NCBI RefSeq assembly: GCF_050916355.1
Contig: NZ_CP136946.1
Location: 3,038,001 to 3,102,000 of the forward strand
From: Jeongeupia wiesaeckerbachi
GTDB lineage: Bacteria > Pseudomonadota > Gammaproteobacteria > Burkholderiales > Chitinibacteraceae
Length of the DNA stretch: 64,000 nucleotides
Direction: 5' to 3'
Positions 48,524 to 56,431 of the stretch are shown piece by piece. The position numbers and the translations under genes were made by a program. The notes under the pieces were generated by a model. That model did no database searches, was not told the origin of the DNA, and saw nothing but the letters and a program-made list of their open reading frames with translations. Position 1 is the first letter of the stretch. Every line of letters starts with the position of its first letter.

Positions 48524-49399
48524 TTATTGCAGCTTGTGGCCCCAGTGCAGCTTGGCCCGGAGCATGTCGTAATAGTTGTATCCCACCGGATGCAGGATAC
48601 GCAGTGTGTTGCGGTAGCGACGGATGCGGACGCGGTCATGCTCGCGCAGCTCGAAATCCGACTGATTGTCGAAGTACACCCGCGCATCGTTGGCGCGGGT
48701 CAGCAGGAACTCGACCTCGGCATCGTCGCTGACGACGATCGGCCGGTTCGACAGCGATTGCGGGCAGATCGGCACCAGCGTCACCGCCGGCAGGCTCGGG
48801 TGCAGGATCGGCCCGCCCGACGCCAGCGCGTACGCGGTCGAGCCGGTCGGGGTACTGACGATCAGGCCGTCCGAGCGCTGGCTGTAGACGAACTGGCGGT
48901 CGATGATGATTTCGAATTCGATCATCGAACCGGTCGAGCCCCGACTGAACACGACGTCGTTGAACGCCAGTGACGGGCCGAACTCCTCATCGCCACGGCA
49001 GATCGTCGTTTCCAGCAGGATGCGTTCCTCGGGAACAAAGGCGCCGGCCAGCATATCGCCGATGACCTTTTCCATTTCACCGAGCGGCACATCGGTCATG
49101 AAGCCCAGTCGCCCCTGATTCACGCCGATCAGCGGAATCCGGTACGGCGCCACCAGCCGCGCGACGCCCAGCATGGTGCCGTCTCCCCCCATCACGATCA
49201 CGAGATCGGCGAGCCGGCCGATCATGTCTCGCGCCACCTTCGGGTGGTCGGCGATGCCGTGCTCGACGGCAGCTTCCTCTTCGATCAGCACGCTGGCGCC
49301 GCGGGCGGCAAGCATTGCGGCCAGGCGTGCCATCGGCTCGGCGATGGTTGGGGTATTGCGGCGGCCAACCAGCGCCACGGTCTTGAACAAAATTGTCAT
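48524..49399 (-). CDS. nadK: NAD kinase
   Basis: NadK makes NADP from NAD and ATP. The 291-residue protein has the GGDGTML motif, the NDVVFSRGSTGSMIEFEIIID motif and the DGLIVSTPTGSTAYALASGGPI segment. The frame is open upstream to 49483, but the ATG at 49399 (MTILFKTVALVGR) is preceded by GGA and matches the family. It is divergent from hrcA, an arrangement common in betaproteobacteria, and is followed by recN. Confidence 0.96.
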   Translation of the reverse strand: MTILFKTVALVGRRNTPTIAEPMARLAAMLAARGASVLIEEEAAVEHGIADHPKVARDMIGRLADLVIVMGGDGTMLGVARLVAPYRIPLIGVNQGRLGFMTDVPLGEMEKVIGDMLAGAFVPEERILLETTICRGDEEFGPSLAFNDVVFSRGSTGSMIEFEIIIDRQFVYSQRSDGLIVSTPTGSTAYALASGGPILHPSLPAVTLVPICPQSLSNRPIVVSDDAEVEFLLTRANDARVYFDNQSDFELREHDRVRIRRYRNTLRILHPVGYNYYDMLRAKLHWGHKLQ

Positions 49400-49496
49400 G
49401 GCTTTTCCATATGGGCAGCCGGATACAGGACGCCGGCCACCACGCATGCCCGGAATTAAACCATAGCCACCCCGGGCACGCACACGGCAACGGCGT

Positions 49497-49516
49497 TAGA
49501 ATCTGAGCATGCTCAG
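49497..49516 (+). promoter_or_regulatory. -10 element and start-codon palindrome of hrcA
   Basis: TAGAAT (49497-49502) predicts a transcript starting at 49509, the A of the hrcA ATG. The perfect 14-bp palindrome CTGAGCATGCTCAG (49503-49516) surrounds the start codon, with additional outer arms GCGTT (49493-49497) and AACGC (49519-49523). No CIRCE element (TTAGCACTC-N9-GAGTGCTAA) is present. Function is unproven. Confidence 0.35.
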
Positions 49517-50525
49517 CGAACGCGCCCAACACCTGCTTACCACGCTTGTCGAACGGTATATTGCCGATGGCCAACCGGTCGGGTCGAAGACCCTGTCGCA
49601 GGCCAGTGGTCTCGTCGTCAGTCCGGCGACGATCCGCAACGTCATGGCCGAGCTCGAAGACCTCGGTTTCATCGCCAGCCCGCACACCTCGGCCGGGCGG
49701 ATTCCGACCGCGCGCGGTTACCGGTTCTTTGTCGATTCGCTGATGATCATGCAATCGCTCGACCGGCTCGAACACAATGCCACGCCGGGCGTCGGCGGCC
49801 TGCCCAAGGGCAATCCGCAACGCTCGATCGCCGCGGCCTCGCAACTGGTCTCGCAGCTGACCCACTTTGCAGGCGTGGTCATGCTACCCAAGCGGCAGGA
49901 AGCCATCCTGACGCACATCGAATTCCTGCAGCTGGGCGAGAACCGCGTCCTGCTGATCCTGGTGACGGCCGATGGCGACGTGCAAAACCGCATCCTGACC
50001 ACGCAAGCAGCGTATTCGCCGGCACAGTTGACCGAGGCCGCCAACTTCCTCAACGCCCATTGCGCCGGCAAGACCTTCGGCCATCTGCGCGGCGTCGTCG
50101 AAGCCGAAGTGCACGCGCTGAAAGGTGAGCTGGTCACCCTGCTCAACGCGGCGGCGCAAGATGCGATGGCTGCACCCGGCAACGATACCGTGCTGATTTC
50201 GGGCGAACGCAACCTGCTCGACAGTGATGATCTGGCGTCAAACATGGGCCGGCTACGTCAGCTGTTCGAACTGTTCGACCGCAAGACCGCGTTATTGCAA
50301 CTACTCGACGTCGGCAATCGCGCCGATGGCGTGCAGATCTACATCGGCGGCGAATCCGGACTCGAACCACTGGGCGACTGCTCGGTCATTACTGCACCGT
50401 ACCGCGCCAATGGCGAAATCGTCGGCACGCTCGGCGTGATCGGCCCGACCCGGATGGCCTACGAACGCGTCATTCCGATCGTCAACGTCACCGCCAAACT
50501 GTTGTCGAGTGCGCTGTCACAATAA
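49509..50525 (+). CDS. hrcA: Heat-inducible transcription repressor HrcA
   Basis: HrcA represses chaperone operons by binding CIRCE elements. The 338-residue protein has the N-terminal winged helix (ERAQHLLTTLVERYIADGQPVGSKTL ... SPATIRNVMAELEDLGFI) and the GAF-like/dimerisation domains (YIGGESGLEPLGDCSVI; VGTLGVIGPTRMAYERVIPIVN). There is no ribosome site upstream; the ATG lies in a palindrome right after a -10 element. It is divergent from nadK. dnaK/grpE are not in the window. Confidence 0.95.
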   Translation: MLSERAQHLLTTLVERYIADGQPVGSKTLSQASGLVVSPATIRNVMAELEDLGFIASPHTSAGRIPTARGYRFFVDSLMIMQSLDRLEHNATPGVGGLPKGNPQRSIAAASQLVSQLTHFAGVVMLPKRQEAILTHIEFLQLGENRVLLILVTADGDVQNRILTTQAAYSPAQLTEAANFLNAHCAGKTFGHLRGVVEAEVHALKGELVTLLNAAAQDAMAAPGNDTVLISGERNLLDSDDLASNMGRLRQLFELFDRKTALLQLLDVGNRADGVQIYIGGESGLEPLGDCSVITAPYRANGEIVGTLGVIGPTRMAYERVIPIVNVTAKLLSSALSQ

Positions 50526-50567
50526 TTCCGCTACACACCTAGCCCGGCGCTGCCGGTTGAGGACCTC

Positions 50568-51626
50568 ATGCGCATTACCCTGCTCAGCACCCTGCTCTCC
50601 TTTGCCCTGGCCGCGCCGGCGTTCGCCGACGACGCACTGATCGCCCGACCCGACGTCCGGCAGTATCTCGACGAAGTCGCCGCCAGCGAAAACCTGTCGC
50701 GCGACAAGCTCGATACCTTGTTCGCTGCGGTCCAGCTCAAGCCGAACATCATCGACATCCTCGATCGCCCGTCGACCAGCCGCCCGTGGTACCAGTTTCG
50801 CGGCAACTTCGTGAACCCGACGCGCATCAAGGCCGGCGCCAAGTTCTGGCGAGCGAATGCCGCTACGCTCGCGGCGGTCTCGACGCGTTACGGCGTGTCG
50901 CCCGAAGTCATCGTTGCGATCCTCGGCGCCGAAACCAATTACGGCAGCAACACCGGCAGCTTCCGCGTGATCGACGCGCTGTCGACGGTTGCCTTCGACT
51001 ACCCGCGCCGCGCCGACTTTTTCAGGAAAGAACTGACGCAGTTCCTGCTGCTGGCGCGCGAGGAAGGTGAGGACCCGCTGTCGTTCAAGGGCTCGTACGC
51101 CGGCGCCATGGGCTGGCCGCAATTCATGCCGTCGAGTTTCCGCCAGTACGCGGTCGACTGGAATGGCGACCATCATCGCGACATCTGGAACAATGCCGAC
51201 GACGCCATCGCCAGCATCGGTAATTACCTGGCCGCGCACGGCTGGGAGCAAGGCGGGCCGACGATGGATGTCGTCAATGTCGACAGCGACCAGATCGAGG
51301 CCTTGCTGGCCGACAAATTCAATCTGCATTACACCGTGGCCGAGATGATGGCCAAGGGCATTGCGCCGCTGAACGAGGTCGACCCGCAGCGAAAAGCCGT
51401 GCTGTTCGCGCTCGACACCGAGCCCGACTTCACTCGCTACTACCTCGGCTACACGAATTTCTACGTCATCACCCGCTACAACAAGAGCACGCTGTACGCG
51501 AGCGCGGTGCTTGAGCTGGCCGAGGGCATCAAGTCGGCCTATCTGAGCGCGGACGATAGTGGCACGGCGCAAAAGAAAGCGGCGCCGGTCAAGAGCAGCG
51601 GCAGCTGGGGCAAGCCCAAGCATTAG
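50568..51626 (+). CDS. mltB: Lytic murein transglycosylase B
   Basis: MltB cleaves peptidoglycan glycan strands. The 352-residue protein has a signal peptide (MRITLLSTLLSFALAAPAFA) without a lipobox, so it is probably a soluble periplasmic form. The SLT_2/MltB domain shows the catalytic glutamate in ILGAETNYGSN. GSYAGAMGWPQFMPSSFRQYAVDWNGD is the conserved substrate region. TTGAGGA precedes the ATG. It follows hrcA by 42 bases in the same direction and is closed by a strong terminator. Confidence 0.94.
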   Translation: MRITLLSTLLSFALAAPAFADDALIARPDVRQYLDEVAASENLSRDKLDTLFAAVQLKPNIIDILDRPSTSRPWYQFRGNFVNPTRIKAGAKFWRANAATLAAVSTRYGVSPEVIVAILGAETNYGSNTGSFRVIDALSTVAFDYPRRADFFRKELTQFLLLAREEGEDPLSFKGSYAGAMGWPQFMPSSFRQYAVDWNGDHHRDIWNNADDAIASIGNYLAAHGWEQGGPTMDVVNVDSDQIEALLADKFNLHYTVAEMMAKGIAPLNEVDPQRKAVLFALDTEPDFTRYYLGYTNFYVITRYNKSTLYASAVLELAEGIKSAYLSADDSGTAQKKAAPVKSSGSWGKPKH

Positions 51627-51651
51627 CCGCCAGTTCGCCAGTCATACATAT

Positions 51652-51681
51652 AAAACGGCCCGATAACGGGCCGTTTTTTTT
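51652..51681 (+). terminator. Rho-independent terminator after mltB
   Basis: ACGGCCCG (51655-51662) pairs with CGGGCCGT (51667-51674) around a 4-base loop, followed by a run of eight T's to 51681. A-rich sequence on the left side extends the pairing. Confidence 0.9.
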
Positions 51682-51736
51682 CCAACCTTCTCCTGCGTAC
51701 TCGAATAAACGGGGCCGGATGCAGCAGCCTCACCGG

Positions 51737-53356
51737 TCAGATCCGGTATTGCGCCGTCTCGCGCTGCATATTGGTTGCCACTTCACCCAATTGCCTGGCC
51801 GAGCCATTGGTCTGCTCGGCTATTGCACTGTTTTCCTCGGTCATCTGCGCAATCCGCTCAACTTGCTGGGCGATATTGGCACTCGCCAGGGACTGCTCAC
51901 GCAGCGCGGCCGAGATATCGTTGACCATCTGTACCGTTTGACCCGCCTTGTCACCGATCTGGCCAATCACATCGCGTGCCATATCGGCTTGCGCCACGCC
52001 GGATTTGACCAGTTCAACGGCCTGGTTCATCCCGGCGACCGAACGCTGCGCCCGTTCGCCGACGGTTTCGATGATCTGCGAGATCTCCGACGTCGACCGT
52101 GCGGTACGTTCAGCCAGCTTGCGGACCTCGTCGGCGACGACCGCGAAACCGCGACCCTGCTCGCCGGCACGCGCCGCTTCGATCGCCGCGTTCAGCGCCA
52201 GCAGATTGGTTTGATCGGCCACGTCGCGGATCACGCCGATCACCGACGAAATCTGCTGTGTCTGCCGCTCAAGCTCTGTCAGCCGCGCTGCCGCCTCGCC
52301 CACCCCTTGGGCGATCTGGTTGATTTCGTCGACAGTGCGACCGATGACATCGCGTCCCTGCTGTGCCAACTGGCCCGATTCACGCGCCAGATTGTTCGCC
52401 TCGCCAGCCCGATCGGATACATGACTGATACTGACGGTCATCTGTTCGACCGACGACGCCATGCTGGAGGTGGCATCGCTCTGGGCATTGGCGCTTTTGG
52501 CCACGTGTCCCGATGCATCTGACAACTCGCCGGCCGAACCGGCGACATCACCGGCCGCGCGCTGCAACTGGCCCAGGCTACGGTGAACGCGGTCCATCAA
52601 GCGATTGAACGCAGTGATCGCCTCGCCAACTTCACCCTTGCCATCGGTCGTGGCACGGCGCTTGAAATCCAGATCCTGCTCGACACCGCGAATCGCATCA
52701 CGCATGCCGTTGAGCGGCAGCACGATGGCGCGATAGCTGATCCAGCCAAATACGCCGGCGCCGGCAAGACCGACCAAAAGACACAGCAGGGATTGGGTAA
52801 CGGCACTGCTGAATGTCTCGTGGGCCGCCTTGGCCTGCTGGTCGGACCACGCTTCGTTGTACTTGGCGTGCGCATCGAGTGCGGCCGCAACGCGCTGCGA
52901 ATCGCCGTAACGCTTCATCAGCAGATCGTTTGCATCACCACGCTGTGCCAGCCGGGACAGTGCCAACGCCTCGTCCTGGATTTGCAGGTAGTTCCGAATG
53001 CTGTCGCGATCGGCCGCAAGCAGGCCGACGTCTTTCTGGTCCTGAGTGTCGAGTACGTTCTTTTCGTAGTCGTTGAGCGCCTGCTCGATTTTGTCCTTGT
53101 AGCTCGTGATCCGTTTCTCGAGCTCGGACTGCTCCTGTGTGCTCATCGCGTTGATGTGGCGGAAGGTCGTGACACGCATCCGCTGAAAGGAAACGTTCGC
53201 TTCGTTCAAATGCCGGAGGCCGGGAATCACGTTGTGATTGATTTCAACAACGTGGTTATTGATCCGGTTCAATTGATAGATGCCCAGCCCGGAAAGCAAG
53301 GCCAGTACGGCGGCGAAGGCCGCAATCAGTGTGATTAATCGTGCTTTAACTGTCAT
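51737..53356 (-). CDS. Methyl-accepting chemotaxis protein
   Basis: This 539-residue transmembrane chemoreceptor has a first membrane helix (LITLIAAFAAVLALLSGLGIY) and a periplasmic four-helix-bundle (4HB_MCP) sensor of about 150 residues. A second membrane helix (SLLCLLVGLAGAGVFGWISY) leads to HAMP and a signalling domain with the conserved tip DVADQTNLLALNAAIEAARAGEQGRGFAVVADEVRKLAERTA. There is no C-terminal pentapeptide for CheR docking. The ATG at 53356 is preferred over 53371 because it fits the usual MTVKARL start. The ligand is unknown. It stands alone; no che genes are nearby. Confidence 0.93.
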   Translation of the reverse strand: MTVKARLITLIAAFAAVLALLSGLGIYQLNRINNHVVEINHNVIPGLRHLNEANVSFQRMRVTTFRHINAMSTQEQSELEKRITSYKDKIEQALNDYEKNVLDTQDQKDVGLLAADRDSIRNYLQIQDEALALSRLAQRGDANDLLMKRYGDSQRVAAALDAHAKYNEAWSDQQAKAAHETFSSAVTQSLLCLLVGLAGAGVFGWISYRAIVLPLNGMRDAIRGVEQDLDFKRRATTDGKGEVGEAITAFNRLMDRVHRSLGQLQRAAGDVAGSAGELSDASGHVAKSANAQSDATSSMASSVEQMTVSISHVSDRAGEANNLARESGQLAQQGRDVIGRTVDEINQIAQGVGEAAARLTELERQTQQISSVIGVIRDVADQTNLLALNAAIEAARAGEQGRGFAVVADEVRKLAERTARSTSEISQIIETVGERAQRSVAGMNQAVELVKSGVAQADMARDVIGQIGDKAGQTVQMVNDISAALREQSLASANIAQQVERIAQMTEENSAIAEQTNGSARQLGEVATNMQRETAQYRI

Positions 53357-53483
53357 GGTGTCCACCCACAAGCATCATTCCTCTCCAAAGGCATTTAGTA
53401 GTTTTCAAGAAAGTTTTTGTAATAATTGTTGCCAACACCATTGCTACCGAATGATATTAGGGACTGATGATATACGCAAAAGA

Positions 53484-53510
53484 AATGCCCCTCATTGACG
53501 TAGGGGCATT
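53484..53510 (-). terminator. Rho-independent terminator after sdaA
   Basis: AATGCCCCT (53484-53492) pairs with AGGGGCATT (53502-53510) around a 9-base loop. On the minus strand TTCTTTTG follows. It lies 33 bases after the sdaA stop codon. Confidence 0.85.
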
Positions 53511-53543
53511 GCAGTGCGGGAGTGTCCTTGTGCGAGACTTATG

Positions 53544-54914
53544 TCAGCACGCAGGAACGCCGACGGTGAGCGCAAGCCCGCCCAGCGAGGTTTCCTTGTA
53601 CTTGTTCTGCATATCCATGCCGGTGCGGTACATGGTTTCAATGACCTGATCGAGGCTGATCTTGTGACGGCCATCCTCGATGATCGCCAGTTGGGCGCAT
53701 TTGATCGCCTTCTCCGCCGCCACCCCATTGCGCTCGACGCAGGGTATCTGCACCAGCCCGCCGACCGGGTCGCACGTCAGCCCGAGGTGGTGCTCCATGG
53801 CGATCTCGGCGGCATTCTCGACCTGCGCCAGATTGCCGCCGCTGACCGCGCAATAGCCGGCTGCCGCCATCGAGCACGCAACGCCGACCTCGCCCTGGCA
53901 GCCGACTTCGGCTCCGGAGATCGACGCGTTCATCTTGTACAGCATGCCAACGGCCGCCGCGGTGAGCAGGAAATCGACGATGCCCTGATCGTCGGCGCGC
54001 GGGTGGAAGTTGCGGTAGTACTGCAAGACCGATGGAATGATGCCGGCCGCACCATTGGTCGGCGCCGTGACGATGCGCCCGCCCGCGGCGTTTTCTTCCG
54101 AGACGGCAATGGCATACAGCATCGGCCAGAGCATCACATCGGTACGCCCCGCCAGCTGCAATGAGACGATGCGGCGGAAAATCGCCGGCGCCCGGCGTTT
54201 GACGCCGTAGCCACCGGGCAGATCGCCTTCGTGGCGGCAACCGCTTTCGACGCAGTCCTTCATCACTGCGGCGATTTCCAGCAAGCCGTCGCGGATTGCC
54301 GCCTCGTCCAGCCAAGTCATTTCGTTGGCCATGACGATCTGCGCGATCGACTTGCGTTCGCGCTCGCAATGCGCCATCAGCTCCTGCGCATTGGCAAACG
54401 GGTAAGGCGGTGCCGCGCGCTCGCTACTTGGCTGACCGAACTCGTCATCGGTCACGATGAAGCCACCACCGATCGAGTAAAACACCGTCTCGGCGATCAA
54501 GACGCCGTCTTCGCTTCTGGCACGGCAACGCAGGCCGTTGGCGTGCTTCGGTAAAAATGCATGCATGTGCAGCAGGACATCGCGGCGGCCATGGAACGGC
54601 ACCGGCAGCCGCCCGCCGAGCAACAGGGTCGCGCCTTCCTGCATCAGCGCTTGTGCACGCGGCACGACCGATGCCGGATCGACCGTCTTCGGCTCCTTGC
54701 CTTCCAGCCCATTGAGCATGGCCTCGACGGTGCCATGCCCCTTGCCGGTCAGCGCGAGTGAACCATACAGATCGATCGTGACGTGGGCGATCCGTGCGCG
54801 ATCAGGGTGATCCAGCAGGGAATCGGCGAAACGTTTGGCGGCCAGCATCGGGCCGACGGTATGCGAGCTGGATGGCCCAATACCGATTTTGAACATATCG
54901 AAGACGCTGAGCAT
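53544..54914 (-). CDS. sdaA: L-serine dehydratase (iron-sulfur, single chain)
   Basis: SdaA converts L-serine to pyruvate and ammonia with a 4Fe-4S cluster. The 456-residue protein has the N-terminal beta domain (MLSVFDMFKIGIGPSSSHTVGP) and the alpha domain with TAPTNGAAGIIPSVL and cluster cysteines in GCQGEVGVACSMA and LTCDPVGGLVQIPC. The frame is open upstream to 54989, but the ATG at 54914 is the conserved start. It follows the serine transporter gene, with a hairpin between them that may lower its expression relative to the transporter. Confidence 0.95.
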   Translation of the reverse strand: MLSVFDMFKIGIGPSSSHTVGPMLAAKRFADSLLDHPDRARIAHVTIDLYGSLALTGKGHGTVEAMLNGLEGKEPKTVDPASVVPRAQALMQEGATLLLGGRLPVPFHGRRDVLLHMHAFLPKHANGLRCRARSEDGVLIAETVFYSIGGGFIVTDDEFGQPSSERAAPPYPFANAQELMAHCERERKSIAQIVMANEMTWLDEAAIRDGLLEIAAVMKDCVESGCRHEGDLPGGYGVKRRAPAIFRRIVSLQLAGRTDVMLWPMLYAIAVSEENAAGGRIVTAPTNGAAGIIPSVLQYYRNFHPRADDQGIVDFLLTAAAVGMLYKMNASISGAEVGCQGEVGVACSMAAAGYCAVSGGNLAQVENAAEIAMEHHLGLTCDPVGGLVQIPCVERNGVAAEKAIKCAQLAIIEDGRHKISLDQVIETMYRTGMDMQNKYKETSLGGLALTVGVPAC

Positions 54915-54960
54915 GGCAAGTTCCAGCCGGACAGGATCGCCGCCCGGCAAACAATGTGGA

Positions 54961-54984
54961 AAAGGCCGCGCGGTGGGCGCGGCC
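54961..54984 (-). terminator. Hairpin terminator between sdaC and sdaA
   Basis: GGCCGCGC (54964-54971) pairs with GCGCGGCC (54977-54984) around a 5-base loop, and TTTT follows on the minus strand. It lies just after the sdaC stop codon and just before the sdaA start, so it could partly uncouple the two genes. Confidence 0.7.
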
Positions 54985-55003
54985 TGCATTCACGATCGAA
55001 GGA

Positions 55004-56239
55004 TCAGAGATAGCTGCCGACAAAGTCGCCGGCAATCCCCACGAGACCCATGACAAAGACGAAGCTGGCGAACGACGAACGATAGATCGTCAGTCGTGGC
55101 ACACGCTTCATCAGCATCACCGGCATCAGGTAGGCGTAGATTGCGATGATCGGTGCCGACAGCGCGCCGATGATTTTCAGGATCGGCGGGTTGTATACGG
55201 CGAGGAACCACAGGCCGACCATCATCAACACCGTCACCACCCGGTTGATGCGCTGCTTGTCGAGATTCGCTTCATCGGCAGGGTTCTTCCAGGTCATCAG
55301 TCGCGTGATGATGCCGACCAGACCCTCGCGGGTGCCGACGAAATGGCCGAAGTACGAACTGGCGATCGCCAGAAAGGCGATCAGCGGGATCACGTATTTG
55401 AGGAAAGGTTGATCCACGGCCAGCGACAGCACGGTCAGGATGTCGACGTTCTTGGCCTGCGCTTCGGCCAGCATCGCCGGCGTTGTCGTCAGCAGCATCG
55501 ACACCACGAAGAACATCACGAACACGAGCAGGATCAGCGACGTCCACTTGATGATGCCGTCCGTGCGCTTGACCGCCTCTTCAACCGGGTATTTCGCGCG
55601 ATACGACGCGCCGAGCGTCGAGCATACCGGCGAGAAATTCATCGCGAATACCAGCACCGGGAACAGCAGTAGCAGGTTTTTCATCACATCGCCGCCGGTG
55701 GTCGGGGCGGTGATCACGGCGCTGTTCCAGTGCGGAATCATGTACAGCGACAGCAACGCCAGCAGGATGATCAGCGGAAAGGTGATGATCGAGGTCACGC
55801 GGACCATGATCTTTTCGCCAGCGAGGATCACGCTGGTCAGGCCAACCAGCAGCACGAAGGTCAGCACCGGGCGGGACACTTCGCTGACGCCCATCTGGTT
55901 CGTCAGAAACGACGACACGATGTTGGTTATCCCGGTGGCGTAGCCGACGCAAATCGTGATGATCGACAGGAAATAGAGTACCGAGGTGGCAAAGCCGACA
56001 TTGCGGCCCAGATCATGCTCGACCGCGCCGACGATGTCGGTCGCCTTGCTGCACGAAGCGACCACCCGGGTAATGCCGCGGTGCGCGACATAGGTCACCG
56101 GGAAGATGATGGCGGTCAGGATCAGCGTCGGCCAGATACCGCCGAGGCCGGCACGGATGGGAAGGAAGAGAATGCCGGCGCCTACGGCGGTGCCGAAACA
56201 CGTCAGCACCCACTCCCAATCTTTACGATCAAGTTTCAT
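55004..56239 (-). CDS. sdaC: Serine/threonine permease of the HAAAP family
   Basis: This 411-residue inner-membrane transporter has about eleven hydrophobic helices. The hydroxy/aromatic amino acid permease pattern is clear (FGTAVGAGILFLPIRAGLGG at the N-terminus; SYFGHFVGTREGLVG in the second half). It probably brings in serine with protons or sodium and feeds SdaA directly downstream. An AGGAGGG ribosome site precedes the ATG at 56239. E. coli pairs sdaC with sdaB in the same way. Confidence 0.93.
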   Translation of the reverse strand: MKLDRKDWEWVLTCFGTAVGAGILFLPIRAGLGGIWPTLILTAIIFPVTYVAHRGITRVVASCSKATDIVGAVEHDLGRNVGFATSVLYFLSIITICVGYATGITNIVSSFLTNQMGVSEVSRPVLTFVLLVGLTSVILAGEKIMVRVTSIITFPLIILLALLSLYMIPHWNSAVITAPTTGGDVMKNLLLLFPVLVFAMNFSPVCSTLGASYRAKYPVEEAVKRTDGIIKWTSLILLVFVMFFVVSMLLTTTPAMLAEAQAKNVDILTVLSLAVDQPFLKYVIPLIAFLAIASSYFGHFVGTREGLVGIITRLMTWKNPADEANLDKQRINRVVTVLMMVGLWFLAVYNPPILKIIGALSAPIIAIYAYLMPVMLMKRVPRLTIYRSSFASFVFVMGLVGIAGDFVGSYL

Positions 56240-56331
56240 GCGACCCTCCTGAGGTCTGTTTTGTTATTGGCATGTGCGGGGTACGCACACGCCACGGTGA
56301 CCTTTTTAAGGCCTGCAGGAGGATGACGGTT

Positions 56332-56344
56332 GTGACTTAGTTAC
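56332..56344. promoter_or_regulatory. Imperfect palindrome upstream of sdaC
   Basis: GTGACTTAGTTAC pairs at 5 of 6 positions around a central T. It lies in the 192-bp leader between the Atm1-type exporter gene and sdaC, about 93 bases before the sdaC ATG. It could be an operator for a serine- or carbon-responsive regulator; nothing confirms this. The rest of the leader is AT-rich. Confidence 0.3.
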
Positions 56345-56431
56345 GCAGTGCGCGCTTTCCCTTATGCAATTTGCGTTCAAACAAAGTAATTAATCGATAT
56401 AAGGCAATAGTCTTGTCTTATATTTGCCGTC

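Noticed and set aside
49400..49508. CIRCE element for HrcA autoregulation
   Set aside because: The nadK-hrcA gap has no TTAGCACTC-N9-GAGTGCTAA-like sequence. Only an unrelated palindrome around the start codon is present.
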